This document shows positions 1 through 5,923 of a stretch of DNA of 11,087 nucleotides, piece by piece; position 1 is the first letter of the stretch; every line of letters begins with the position of its first letter. The stretch spans positions 1 to 11,087 of the forward strand of contig JAHFDE010000065.1 in assembly GCA_023249165.1 (NCBI GenBank). Reading direction: 5' to 3'. The stretch comes from Candidatus Methylomirabilota bacterium. Lineage in GTDB: Bacteria > Methylomirabilota > Methylomirabilia > Methylomirabilales > CSP1-5. Under the pieces are notes generated by a model. It was not told the DNA's origin. It did not search any database and worked only from the letters and a program-made list of their open reading frames with translations. The translations under genes were made by a program, and so were the position numbers.

Positions 1-1
1 A

Positions 2-748
2 TTAGCCCGGATCGCCCGACAATCGGAAAAGATGGCGGCGGTGGGGAGCCTCGCCGCTGGCATCGCCCACGAGATCAACAATCCCATCGGGGTTATCACC
101 TCGCGCGTGGAGCTCATGCTCATGGAGGCCCGCGAGAAGGGGCTCCCACCGGGGGTGACGCGGGACCTCCAGGTGATCGAGAAGCACGCCGGACGGGTGG
201 CCAAGATCACTCAGGGTCTGCTCTCCTTCTCACGCCAAGCACCGTGGAAGCTGACGGACATGGATGTGAACCAGGTCGTCGAAGAGGCCCTCCTCTTGGT
301 CGAGAAGCAGTTGACCAAGGAGCGGATCGTCTTGGAGAAGAATCTGGCACCCGGTCTTCCCAAGATCGCGGGGAGCCCCAATCACCTCGAGCAGGTCCTG
401 GTGAACCTGCTGACCAATGCGCGGGAGGCGATGGTGAGCGGAGGGACAGTCCTGGTGGAGAGCCGTCGGGCGCACGAGATGATCGAGATTCGGGTCACGG
501 ACACGGGCCCGGGAATCCCCCCTGAGGTCATGGCCCGCATCTTCGACCCCTTCTTCACAACGAAAGAAGAGGGAACGGGGCTCGGCCTGAGCATCAGCTA
601 TGGAATCGTGCGGGAGCACGGCGGTACCATCACCATCGAGAGCCGACCGGCCGGGGGGAGCACCTTCATCGTTGAGCTTCCGATTCGAGGGACTTCCACG
701 GAAGAGGGAACCCTGCATGGCGAAAGAGCGGATCCTCGTCATCGATGA
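2..748 (+). CDS. Sensor histidine kinase, C-terminal part (5' truncated by window edge)
   Basis: This is the kinase core of a two-component sensor that would autophosphorylate and pass phosphate to the response regulator encoded next. The frame is open from base 2, so the gene starts before the window and any sensor, PAS or membrane part is not visible. Counting from the internal Met at 32, the H-box AGIAHEINNP has the phospho-accepting His at residue 13. It is followed by a helical dimerisation region, the N-box (LVNLLTNAREAM), the G1 box DTGPGIPP, the F region IFDPFFTTKEEGTG and the G2 box GLGLSISYGIVREHGG. These are all the ATP-binding elements of an HATPase_c domain, of the type usually paired with NtrC-family regulators. 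The stop lies 32 bases inside the next gene, which indicates translational coupling. The kinase assignment is secure; the signal is unknown. Confidence 0.95.
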   Translation, partial: LARIARQSEKMAAVGSLAAGIAHEINNPIGVITSRVELMLMEAREKGLPPGVTRDLQVIEKHAGRVAKITQGLLSFSRQAPWKLTDMDVNQVVEEALLLVEKQLTKERIVLEKNLAPGLPKIAGSPNHLEQVLVNLLTNAREAMVSGGTVLVESRRAHEMIEIRVTDTGPGIPPEVMARIFDPFFTTKEEGTGLGLSISYGIVREHGGTITIESRPAGGSTFIVELPIRGTSTEEGTLHGERADPRHR

Positions 749-2096
749 CGAGGAGGACATGCTAGAGAACTGCAGCCGGATCCTCAGCCGGTTGGGATAC
801 GAGCCGCTCCTGGAATCGGTTCCAGAGAAGGGGGTCGCGCGGTTCGAACACGAGCACCCGATGCTCACCCTGACGGACCTGCGCATGCCCGGGATGGATG
901 GCCTTGCCGTCCTCCGGGCGATTCGACGCATTGATCCCGAGGCCCTGGTGATTCTCTTCACTGCCTTTGCGACGGTAGAGACGGCGGTCGAGGCGGTGAA
1001 AGAGGGGGCCTTTGATTACATCCCCAAGCCCTTCAGCGCCGATCAGCTCCGTGTCGCGCTGGAACGGGCCTTGACCCAACGACGACTGCTGGAAGAAAAC
1101 CGCCGCCTCCGGGCGCAGCTCACCGAGACCTACCGGTTCGAGAATATCGTGGGCCGGAGCCGCGCCATGCTGCAGGTCTTCGACGTCATCAAGAAGGTGG
1201 CGGCCAGCGAGGCGAACATCCTCATCGTCGGCGAGAGTGGAACCGGCAAGGAGCTCGTCGCCAGGAGCATCCATGCCAACAGTGTGAGGGCGGCCCGCGC
1301 CTTTGTCCCGGTGGACTGCGCCTCTCTGCCCGAGCATCTCTTGGAGAGCGAACTCTTTGGCCACGAAAAGGGGGCCTTCACCGGTGCCCTGACCACGCGG
1401 CGGGGATTGTTCGAGGAAGCCCACGGGGGGACCGTCTTCCTCGATGAGGTGGGGGACATCCCCCTCTCCCTTCAGGCGAAGCTCCTGAGAGTTCTCCAGG
1501 AGCGCCAGGTCCGACGCGTCGGGGGCAACCGATTCATCGAGGTGGATGTCCGGGTCATCTCCGCCACCCACCGGAACCTGACGGCGATGGTCAAGGAAGG
1601 GGATTTTCGAGAGGACCTCTACTACCGCCTCAATGTGATCTCCTTGCCCCTGCCACCCCTGCGGGACAGAGCCGGCGACATCCCCCTCTTGGCGTATCAC
1701 TTCTTCAGACGATATGCTGCCCAGAGTGGGAAAGACCTGAAGGGAATCGCCCCCGAGACCCTCGAGCTTCTGGAGCAGTATCCGTGGCCCGGAAACGTCC
1801 GGGAGCTGCAGAACGTGATGGAGCGGGCCGTCGTGTTGGCTGAAGGAGAGGCGGTTTCTCCCGCAGACCTCCCCGCCAGCCTCCGTCTCCCCCAGAAGGC
1901 GCCTGCCACCGCCGTGGCCGAGCACCTGACCCTCAAAGACGCGAAGCAGCAGTGGGTCGAGGCCTTGGAGCGGGACTATCTCATCGTCCTCCTTCAGAAA
2001 CATCAGGGGAACATCTCCCAGGCCGCCAAGACCGCCGGCGTCGACCGCAAGACCATCCACCGCCTCCTCAAGCGATACCGGATCGAACACACCTGA
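717..2096 (+). CDS. NtrC-family sigma-54-dependent response regulator
   Basis: This 459-residue transcription activator hydrolyses ATP to open sigma-54 RNA polymerase promoters after phosphorylation. The receiver domain spans about residues 4-118, with acidic D10/D11, phospho-acceptor D54 in TDLRMPGMDG, T82 and K104. A charged linker helix (about 119-138) leads to the AAA+ domain (about 140-375), with Walker A GESGTGKE at 172-179, the sigma-54-contacting GAFTGA loop at 219-224 and Walker B VFLDE at 240-244. The C-terminus is a Fis-type helix-turn-helix (ISQAAKTAGVDRKTIHRLLKRY). The start at 717 is preferred because the protein then begins directly with the receiver strand and GAAGAGGGA lies just upstream. 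An in-frame ATG at 600 would add 39 residues that overlap the kinase and resemble no domain. It overlaps the kinase gene by 32 bases. Two downstream -24/-12 promoters with shared dyads are its likely targets. Confidence 0.96.
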   Translation: MAKERILVIDDEEDMLENCSRILSRLGYEPLLESVPEKGVARFEHEHPMLTLTDLRMPGMDGLAVLRAIRRIDPEALVILFTAFATVETAVEAVKEGAFDYIPKPFSADQLRVALERALTQRRLLEENRRLRAQLTETYRFENIVGRSRAMLQVFDVIKKVAASEANILIVGESGTGKELVARSIHANSVRAARAFVPVDCASLPEHLLESELFGHEKGAFTGALTTRRGLFEEAHGGTVFLDEVGDIPLSLQAKLLRVLQERQVRRVGGNRFIEVDVRVISATHRNLTAMVKEGDFREDLYYRLNVISLPLPPLRDRAGDIPLLAYHFFRRYAAQSGKDLKGIAPETLELLEQYPWPGNVRELQNVMERAVVLAEGEAVSPADLPASLRLPQKAPATAVAEHLTLKDAKQQWVEALERDYLIVLLQKHQGNISQAAKTAGVDRKTIHRLLKRYRIEHT

Positions 2097-2101
2097 CGGC
2101 C

Positions 2102-2185
2102 GCAGTCAGCCGTCAGCTGTCGGCAGTCAGCAAGAGAATCCCTGACCGGCGACCGCTCGTTTGCTGATAGCTGACCGCTGGCTGC
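2102..2185. repeat. Degenerate GTCAGC-type inverted repeat
   Basis: The arm GCAGTCAGCCGTCAGCT (2102-2118) pairs at 15 of 17 positions with AGCTGACCGCTGGCTGC (2169-2185). Inside it, TCAGCAA (2127-2133) pairs exactly with TTGCTGA (2161-2167). The same GTCAGC/GCTGAC word recurs several times, giving an intergenic REP-like appearance. It starts a few bases after the regulator's stop codon, so in RNA it could form a long hairpin that ends or stabilises the transcript. There is no T-run, so a classical intrinsic terminator is not supported. Confidence 0.6.
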
Positions 2186-2242
2186 TGACGACTCGACTGA
2201 GCTCGCCGAAGTCAGCCGATTGATGGGGCAAGCGTACGGCGA

Positions 2243-2260
2243 TGGGGCAATTCTGTCCCA
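2243..2260 (+). promoter_or_regulatory. Distal activator-binding dyad of the first sigma-54 promoter
   Basis: TGGGGCA-ATTC-TGTCCCA is an imperfect dyad with 7-bp arms separated by 4 bp. Its centre is 197.5 bp before the first base of the -24/-12 element. It matches the form TGGGRCA-N4-TGYCYCR shared with three other sites in this window. A lone extra half-site, TGGGGCA, lies at 2224-2230. The position is typical of upstream activator sites of NtrC-family proteins. Binding by the regulator encoded at 717-2096 is inferred. Confidence 0.7.
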
Positions 2261-2332
2261 GGCGAGGCGGAACCAGAGGGGCGCACGGCTTCATGGCTTC
2301 GCGTTGTGATCTGTCCCTCCCCGTGGCTGGCG

Positions 2333-2350
2333 TGGGACAGTGATGTCTCA
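2333..2350 (+). promoter_or_regulatory. Proximal activator-binding dyad of the first sigma-54 promoter
   Basis: TGGGACA-GTGA-TGTCTCA has the same 7-4-7 layout as the distal site. Its centre lies 90 bp downstream of the distal centre and 107.5 bp before the -24/-12 element. That is exactly the distance found for the proximal dyad of the second promoter (5190-5207). A further half-site, TGTCCCT, lies at 2312-2318. Confidence 0.7.
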
Positions 2351-2407
2351 GTGGGCCGGACGTGTTCCGTTTCATCTCGCGCTGTAGGCTGAGGCTCCTC
2401 CCCCTAA

Positions 2408-2420
2408 AATTCAGAGCTTA
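2408..2420 (+). promoter_or_regulatory. IHF-like site between activator sites and promoter
   Basis: The sequence AATTCAGAGCTTA matches the IHF consensus WATCAANNNNTTR at 11 of 13 positions. It lies in the most AT-rich stretch between the proximal dyad and the promoter, where IHF usually bends DNA to bring an NtrC-type activator to sigma-54 polymerase. On its own the match is weak. It counts because its start is 41 bp before the promoter, the same offset as the better match at 5265-5277. Confidence 0.45.
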
Positions 2421-2448
2421 CCTCTCTTTGGTACCACCTGTTGCGCAG

Positions 2449-2464
2449 TGGCACTCGGCTTGCT
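2449..2464 (+). promoter_or_regulatory. Sigma-54 (-24/-12) promoter of the GNAT-Usp unit
   Basis: TGGCACTCGGCTTGCT agrees with the consensus TGGCACG-N4-TTGCW at all fixed positions but one (T for G), with exact spacing of the GG and GC pairs. The predicted transcription start is near 2475, leaving a leader of about 64 bases to the GNAT start codon. An ATG at 2362 in the same frame as the GNAT gene lies upstream of the promoter, so transcription from here excludes that longer start. Confidence 0.88.
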
Positions 2465-2538
2465 CATATTGTCGATGGATCGGCATGCGTAGGGAAGGGA
2501 CGAGGGTCAATGGCGGCGCGGGAGCAGAGGAGGGGGGC

Positions 2539-3105
2539 ATGGGGAAGACGGCGGACATCTTAACAGGATTCCCGAAGACCTGGATTCTCGATTATGGCGC
2601 CAAAGTCACGGTGCGCCCGATGGCCAAGGAGGACCGGGACAAGCTGGCGGACTTCTTCAAGCGCATTCCCGAGGGGGACCTGAGGTTCCTCAAGGATGAC
2701 GTGACCGATATGCGGGTCATAGACCAGTGGGTGCGGGATCTGAACTACGATCGCGTCCTGCCGCTCGTGGTTGAGGCGGACGGTCGCATCATCGCCGATG
2801 GGTCGCTGCACCGCCGGAAGGAGGGCTGGCGCCGCCACCTCGCCAGCGTGCGGGTGGTCGTGGACGTCGCGCACCGGCACAAGGGGCTTGCGTCGCGGCT
2901 CATCGATGAGCTGGCGGACATCGCCATGAAGGAAGGGATCGAGCGACTCTACACTGAGCTTCCGACCGATGATCGGGCAGCCATCGAGGTCTTCCAGAAA
3001 CGGGGCTTCAAGCAGGTGGCGCGGTTCGATCGCAACCTGCTGGATCACACGGGGAAGTATCACGATCTCGCGGTGTACCATCTGGACCTGGCCACGCGGC
3101 GATGA
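2539..3105 (+). CDS. GNAT-family N-acetyltransferase
   Basis: This 188-residue cytoplasmic protein probably moves an acetyl or acyl group from acyl-CoA to an amine; the substrate is not evident. The acetyl-CoA-binding motif A is visible at about 107-125 (VVVDVAHRHKGLASRLIDEL), with the pyrophosphate loop RHKGLAS at 113-119. The fold then continues through IERLYTELPTDDRAAIEVFQKRGF, the usual end of the domain. The N-terminal half (TVRPMAKEDRDKLADFF, then DVTDMRVIDQW) resembles GNAT domains linked to ADP-forming acyl-CoA synthetases and protein acetylation. The start at 2539 is chosen for AGGAGG at 2528-2533, five bases upstream, and because it lies downstream of the sigma-54 promoter. The Usp gene follows after 36 bases in the same orientation, probably as one operon. 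Confidence 0.88.
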   Translation: MGKTADILTGFPKTWILDYGAKVTVRPMAKEDRDKLADFFKRIPEGDLRFLKDDVTDMRVIDQWVRDLNYDRVLPLVVEADGRIIADGSLHRRKEGWRRHLASVRVVVDVAHRHKGLASRLIDELADIAMKEGIERLYTELPTDDRAAIEVFQKRGFKQVARFDRNLLDHTGKYHDLAVYHLDLATRR

Positions 3106-3141
3106 GCAGAAAGCACCCATGACCGTACCGGATGGGGTCCA

Positions 3142-4050
3142 ATGACGGCTCAGATTGTCGTAGCGACAGATGGGTCAGCCACATCCAGCGAGGCCGTTCG
3201 CTTCGGTGCGACCCTGGCGAAGGCGTTGGGTGGCCGTCTGACCCTCGTCCACGTCGTGCCCGCGGAGGCGGGTCGCCTCGCGCCGTTCATCCGCGAAGCC
3301 TGTCCGCCGAGGGAGCGCCGAGCCGCCGAGGCACTCCTGCGCTCTGCCCAGGCTGACGCCGCGAAATGGGGGTCGCAGGCAGCCGTGCGAATGGCCGTCG
3401 GCCGGCCAGCCGAGGCGATTCTGCGGGCCGTGCGTGAAGTCCGTGCAGACATGCTGGTCGTGGGCACGCGGGGCCGTAAGGGCGTGGCTCGGATGTTCCT
3501 GGGGAGCGTTGCGGAGGCTCTCGCCAAGGTCGCCTCATGTCCGGTGGCGGTTGTCCGGGAGTTCCACCAGGCATCAACAGGGATCGGTCCGCTCCTTGCG
3601 CCGACCGACTTCTCAGAGGGGGCTGCTGATGCGGCCCGGACCGCCGCGCGTCTCGCGCGAAGGCTCGGAATCCGCCTCGTGCTGCTCCACATCCTGCCCG
3701 AGGTGGTCGCCCGGCGAGGGGATGATCCGAAGGCAACGCGGCGAGAGGAGCTGAGACTGCGCCGGGAGGCCGAGAACCGACTCCGGGCCGTGATCGAGAC
3801 GCTTGACCTCGACTCCGGGCAGGGAGAGTCCATGCTCATGACCGGCGTGGACACGGCTGGGATCCTGCACGTCGCCCAGAAGATTCACGCGGGCTGCATC
3901 GTAATGGGAACGCGGGGGCTGACCGGCCTGCCGCGGGTGCTCCTGGGGAGCGTGACCGACCAGGTGCTGCGGCAGGCGCGCTGCCCCGTGCTGGTCGTCC
4001 CTCCGGGGGCAGCCAGGGGTGAGGGGTGGTGGGGCGAAGCGGCACCGTGA
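3142..4050 (+). CDS. Tandem universal stress protein (UspA family)
   Basis: This 302-residue protein consists of two Usp domains, about residues 1-146 and 148-290. Each begins with a beta strand and conserved acidic turn (VVATDGS and LLAPTDFSEGA). Each ends with the ATP-binding signature G-x2-G-x9-G-S: GTRGRKGVARMFLGS in the first and GTRGLTGLPRVLLGS in the second. Both signatures are intact, so this is likely an ATP-binding Usp. Such proteins help survival under starvation, hypoxia or nitric-oxide stress, often with GNAT or CBS-domain partners. It lies 36 bases after the GNAT gene and should share its sigma-54 promoter. The C-terminal tail after about residue 290 (GEGWWGEAAP) is not part of the domain. 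Confidence 0.93.
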   Translation: MTAQIVVATDGSATSSEAVRFGATLAKALGGRLTLVHVVPAEAGRLAPFIREACPPRERRAAEALLRSAQADAAKWGSQAAVRMAVGRPAEAILRAVREVRADMLVVGTRGRKGVARMFLGSVAEALAKVASCPVAVVREFHQASTGIGPLLAPTDFSEGAADAARTAARLARRLGIRLVLLHILPEVVARRGDDPKATRREELRLRREAENRLRAVIETLDLDSGQGESMLMTGVDTAGILHVAQKIHAGCIVMGTRGLTGLPRVLLGSVTDQVLRQARCPVLVVPPGAARGEGWWGEAAP

Positions 4051-4068
4051 CGGATAAGGAGCCTAGCC

Positions 4069-4218
4069 GTGCGCGAAATCCTCGATATTCCCGTTGGAGA
4101 GCTGATGTCGAAGCCGGTGGTGACGAACACCGCATCCGGACGATCCCCGTCGTCACCGATACAACCGCAGGGACCGTGGCAGATCGCGGTTCGGGACCGG
4201 AAGACTTCCCGCAAATGA
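4069..4218 (+). pseudogene. Decayed CBS-domain protein gene
   Basis: A GTG at 4069 is preceded by AAGGAG (4056-4061), a good ribosome site 7 bases away. The first 19 residues, VREILDIPVGELMSKPVVT, look like the start of a CBS-domain protein, where xxVxDxMxxPVVTV is typical. The frame then loses similarity and stops at 4216-4218. Near 4140, in another frame, IPVVTDTTAGTVADR resembles the later CBS strand pattern IPVVDxxGxLVGIVTERD. This suggests an internal deletion of about 25 codons plus a frameshift. CBS proteins commonly accompany Usp genes in stress operons, so an intact gene here would fit. A 49-residue peptide could still be made. Confidence 0.55.
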
Positions 4219-4239
4219 CCCCATCCTCTGGAGGATCAT

Positions 4240-5037
4240 ATGACACGCTTCGACAGAGCCGGGATCACGTTGCTGCTTCAGACCGACCGCTTCGGTCGAG
4301 AGCTTCACTTCTATAAGGAGGTCGGCTCCACCAGCCTGATTGCCCAGGAGTTGGGAAGGAAGGGGGAGGGCGAGGGGACGGCGGTGGTGGCTGATGCCCA
4401 GACGGCCGGGCTGGGCCGGGCCGGGAAGTCATGGTTCTCGCCCCCAGGGGTCAACCTCTATCTCTCGGTGGTCCTCCGGCCGCCTGTGCTGGCGCGCGAG
4501 GCGACCCTCCTCTCCTTGGTCGGCGCTGTCGCCACGACGGAGGCGATGAGGCGTGAGGGGGCCTTGGCCTTCATCAAGTGGCCGAACGATGTCCTGATCG
4601 GAGGGCGGAAGGTGGCCGGCATCCTAGCCGAGGCGGACTTCCGGGGCGAGCACATCGATTTCGTCGCCTTAGGGATCGGCGTCAATCTCAACGTCTCCCG
4701 GGCCGTGTTGAAGAAGGGTCTGGGCAAGGTTGCTGAAGGGGCCACATCCCTCAAGGAGGCCCTGGGCAAAGAGGTCGATCGGACCCGATTCGCGGCGTCC
4801 CTCCTCTCTCAACTGGAGGCGTGGTATCAACGATACCTCCAGGGGGGAAGGGACCTGATCCTCAGGGCATGGCTCGAGCGGTCCATGATGATGGGGCGTC
4901 GGGTCGAGGTCAAGATCAACGGACGGACCCTCACGGGGATCGTGTGGGGACTGGACGACTACGGCCTCCTCCTCTTGCGGACGGACAAAGGTCGCGTCGA
5001 GACCATCACGACAGGAGAGGTCCGCTTCCTGGACTGA
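4240..5037 (+). CDS. birA: Biotin--[acetyl-CoA-carboxylase] ligase, no DNA-binding domain
   Basis: This 265-residue enzyme makes biotinyl-AMP from biotin and ATP and attaches biotin to a lysine of carrier proteins such as acetyl-CoA carboxylase. Visible elements are the substrate loop VGSTS (28-32), the biotin/AMP loop ADAQTAGLGRAGKSW (51-65), KWPNDVLIGGRKVAGIL (113-129) and a C-terminal SH3-like domain (about 218-265). The glycine loop reads GLGRAG rather than the common GRGRRG. The N-terminal winged-helix repressor domain of E. coli BirA is absent, so this is a class I, non-repressor ligase. The ATG at 4240 follows GGAGGAT at a good distance. It may be read through from the upstream stress unit; no separate promoter was found. 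Confidence 0.93.
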   Translation: MTRFDRAGITLLLQTDRFGRELHFYKEVGSTSLIAQELGRKGEGEGTAVVADAQTAGLGRAGKSWFSPPGVNLYLSVVLRPPVLAREATLLSLVGAVATTEAMRREGALAFIKWPNDVLIGGRKVAGILAEADFRGEHIDFVALGIGVNLNVSRAVLKKGLGKVAEGATSLKEALGKEVDRTRFAASLLSQLEAWYQRYLQGGRDLILRAWLERSMMMGRRVEVKINGRTLTGIVWGLDDYGLLLLRTDKGRVETITTGEVRFLD

Positions 5038-5107
5038 CACAGTTTAAAAAAGCAATTGTAAATTCCCCACCCTGCTAACACCCACCGGGTGAGGCAGTTG
5101 CCCCAAC

Positions 5108-5125
5108 TGGGGCAGAACTGCCCCA
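5108..5125 (+). promoter_or_regulatory. Distal activator-binding dyad of the second sigma-54 promoter
   Basis: TGGGGCA-GAAC-TGCCCCA is perfectly symmetric in its 7-bp arms and extends to CTGGGGCAG-AA-CTGCCCCAG (5107-5126), a 9-bp perfect inverted repeat. A third half-site, TGCCCCA at 5099-5105, sits immediately upstream, so three half-sites alternate in direction. The centre is 189.5 bp before the promoter element and 82 bp before the proximal dyad. This is the best copy of the shared motif. A terminator role for birA is possible from the symmetry, but no T-run follows. Confidence 0.75.
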
Positions 5126-5189
5126 GCCATCCAAATCTACATCGTTTAGTATTCTCCACGTCTTTTCACCCGTTGATGCCTTGACTTTC

Positions 5190-5207
5190 TGGGGCATCGC
5201 TGTCTCG
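5190..5207 (+). promoter_or_regulatory. Proximal activator-binding dyad of the second sigma-54 promoter
   Basis: TGGGGCA-TCGC-TGTCTCG keeps the left arm and the 4-bp spacer; the right arm deviates at its ends. Its centre is 107.5 bp before the promoter element, identical to the proximal dyad of the first promoter. The conserved distance is stronger evidence than the individual match. Confidence 0.7.
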
Positions 5208-5264
5208 GTTCCTACGGAGATCAGGAATCATCCTTTCGCTCTCCCTCCTTATTTTTGCCTCATA

Positions 5265-5277
5265 CATCAACCACTTA
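5265..5277 (+). promoter_or_regulatory. IHF-like site between activator sites and promoter
   Basis: CATCAACCACTTA matches the IHF consensus WATCAANNNNTTR at 12 of 13 positions, failing only at the first base. An AT tract (TTATTTTTG, about 5249-5257) lies just upstream, as in strong IHF sites. It sits between the proximal dyad and the promoter. Its start is 41 bp before the -24/-12 element, the same offset as the site at 2408-2420. Confidence 0.6.
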
Positions 5278-5305
5278 GATCCTAAGAGTCCTGTCCCTCC
5301 GTCGG

Positions 5306-5321
5306 TGGCACTCTCATTGCT
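5306..5321 (+). promoter_or_regulatory. Sigma-54 (-24/-12) promoter of the P19-like/NirK unit
   Basis: TGGCACTCTCATTGCT has the same fixed bases as the first promoter (TGGCACT-N4-TTGCT), differing only in the four-base spacer. The predicted transcription start is near 5332, giving a leader of about 39 bases to the ATG at 5371. A TGTCCCT half-site lies at 5292-5298, directly upstream of the element. No comparable match was found elsewhere in the window on either strand by eye. Confidence 0.88.
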
Positions 5322-5370
5322 CCTCTTCGATGTGGATCAAGGAAGGCGACGAAACGAGGGGTGATCCTCC

Positions 5371-5847
5371 ATGCGGTGGATAATCGGTTTGACCACGACC
5401 CTCCTGCTCCTCCTCCCGCACATCGGATGGGGGCAAAGCGAGCGGGCGCGGGTGGGGGCGCAGAACGTAAAGAACATCGAGATCGCCCTCTACATGTGGA
5501 AGCCCCAGGAGCTCATTGACCCCAAGGGGACCGGTCACCCTGAGCCCGCGGCACCGGCGACCCATCACCTGGACGTGCGGGTCTATGATCTGCGCCGGGC
5601 GATCTACATCCCGTACCTCAACGTCAAGGCGACCATTTCTGATTTGACCACGAAGCGCGAGTTTGCCGTGGAGCTCAGCCCCATGATCGGCGAGTGGATC
5701 CACTACGGGGCCAACGTCACCTTACCTCACCCAGGGACATACTCGATCCTGGTAGACGTCCAGCCCCCGGACATCGCTCGGTACAAGCACCTGGCGGACG
5801 TGTGGAACACCCCGATCCAGGCGGTCTTTACCTATGAGGTCCGCTAG
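5371..5847 (+). CDS. Periplasmic metal-binding protein, P19/Tp34-like (iron/copper transport family)
   Basis: This 158-residue secreted protein has a signal peptide at about 1-22 (hydrophobic core LTTTLLLLLP, likely cut near WGQS). The mature part resembles the Campylobacter P19 / Treponema Tp34 family, which binds copper and assists periplasmic iron uptake. Shared features are the opening strand NIEIALYMWKP, HHLDVRV (65-71), IPYLNVKATI (80-89), a Met in SPMIG, IHYGANV (110-116) and a late His before the last strand. The four metal ligands of P19 appear conserved as H66, M105, H111 and H140. The usual FTR1-type permease partner is not nearby. The gene is first in the transcript leading to nirK, so a role in supplying or buffering copper for NirK is plausible. 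Family assignment is from pattern recognition, not a search. Confidence 0.72.
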   Translation: MRWIIGLTTTLLLLLPHIGWGQSERARVGAQNVKNIEIALYMWKPQELIDPKGTGHPEPAAPATHHLDVRVYDLRRAIYIPYLNVKATISDLTTKREFAVELSPMIGEWIHYGANVTLPHPGTYSILVDVQPPDIARYKHLADVWNTPIQAVFTYEVR

Positions 5848-5857
5848 GGGGTCGCGG

Positions 5858-5923
5858 ATGAAGAAGATCGAAGCCATCATTAAGCCGGACCAGACTTTGG
5901 AGAGAGGAGGATGTGAGCTATGA
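5858..5923 (+). CDS. 21-residue ORF with PII (GlnB) N-terminus
   Basis: A short ORF begins ten bases after the P19-like gene, behind a G-rich stretch (5847-5852) that could serve as a ribosome site. Its first ten residues, MKKIEAIIKP, are the classic beginning of PII nitrogen-regulatory proteins. After that it diverges (DQTLERGGCEL) and stops. The stop TGA at 5921-5923 overlaps the ATG of the next gene as ATGA, so the two are positioned for translational coupling. A full PII protein is about 112 residues, so this lacks the T-loop and ligand sites and cannot act as PII. It is either a decayed glnB/glnK start or a leader peptide that guides ribosomes to the membrane protein gene. Confidence 0.5.
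   Translation: MKKIEAIIKPDQTLERGGCEL

Noticed and set aside
600..716. Longer response regulator from ATG 600
   Set aside because: The extension overlaps the kinase catalytic domain and is Pro/Arg/Ser-rich shadow sequence; the receiver begins directly at 717.
762..2090. 442-codon open frame on the minus strand
   Set aside because: It is antisense to the clearly conserved regulator, with no recognisable motif; long antisense frames are normal at this GC content.
2430..2445. Second -24/-12 element TGGTACCACCTGTTGC just upstream of the first promoter
   Set aside because: GG and GC are 11 bp apart instead of 10, and the -24 box is poor.
2362..2538. Longer GNAT protein starting at ATG 2362
   Set aside because: The extra 59 residues contain no domain and no good ribosome site, and the start lies upstream of the sigma-54 promoter; AGGAGG marks 2539.
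4026..4316. 96-codon frame across the Usp end and birA start
   Set aside because: It overlaps two real genes out of frame; only its middle part resembles the later CBS strand and is counted with the pseudogene.
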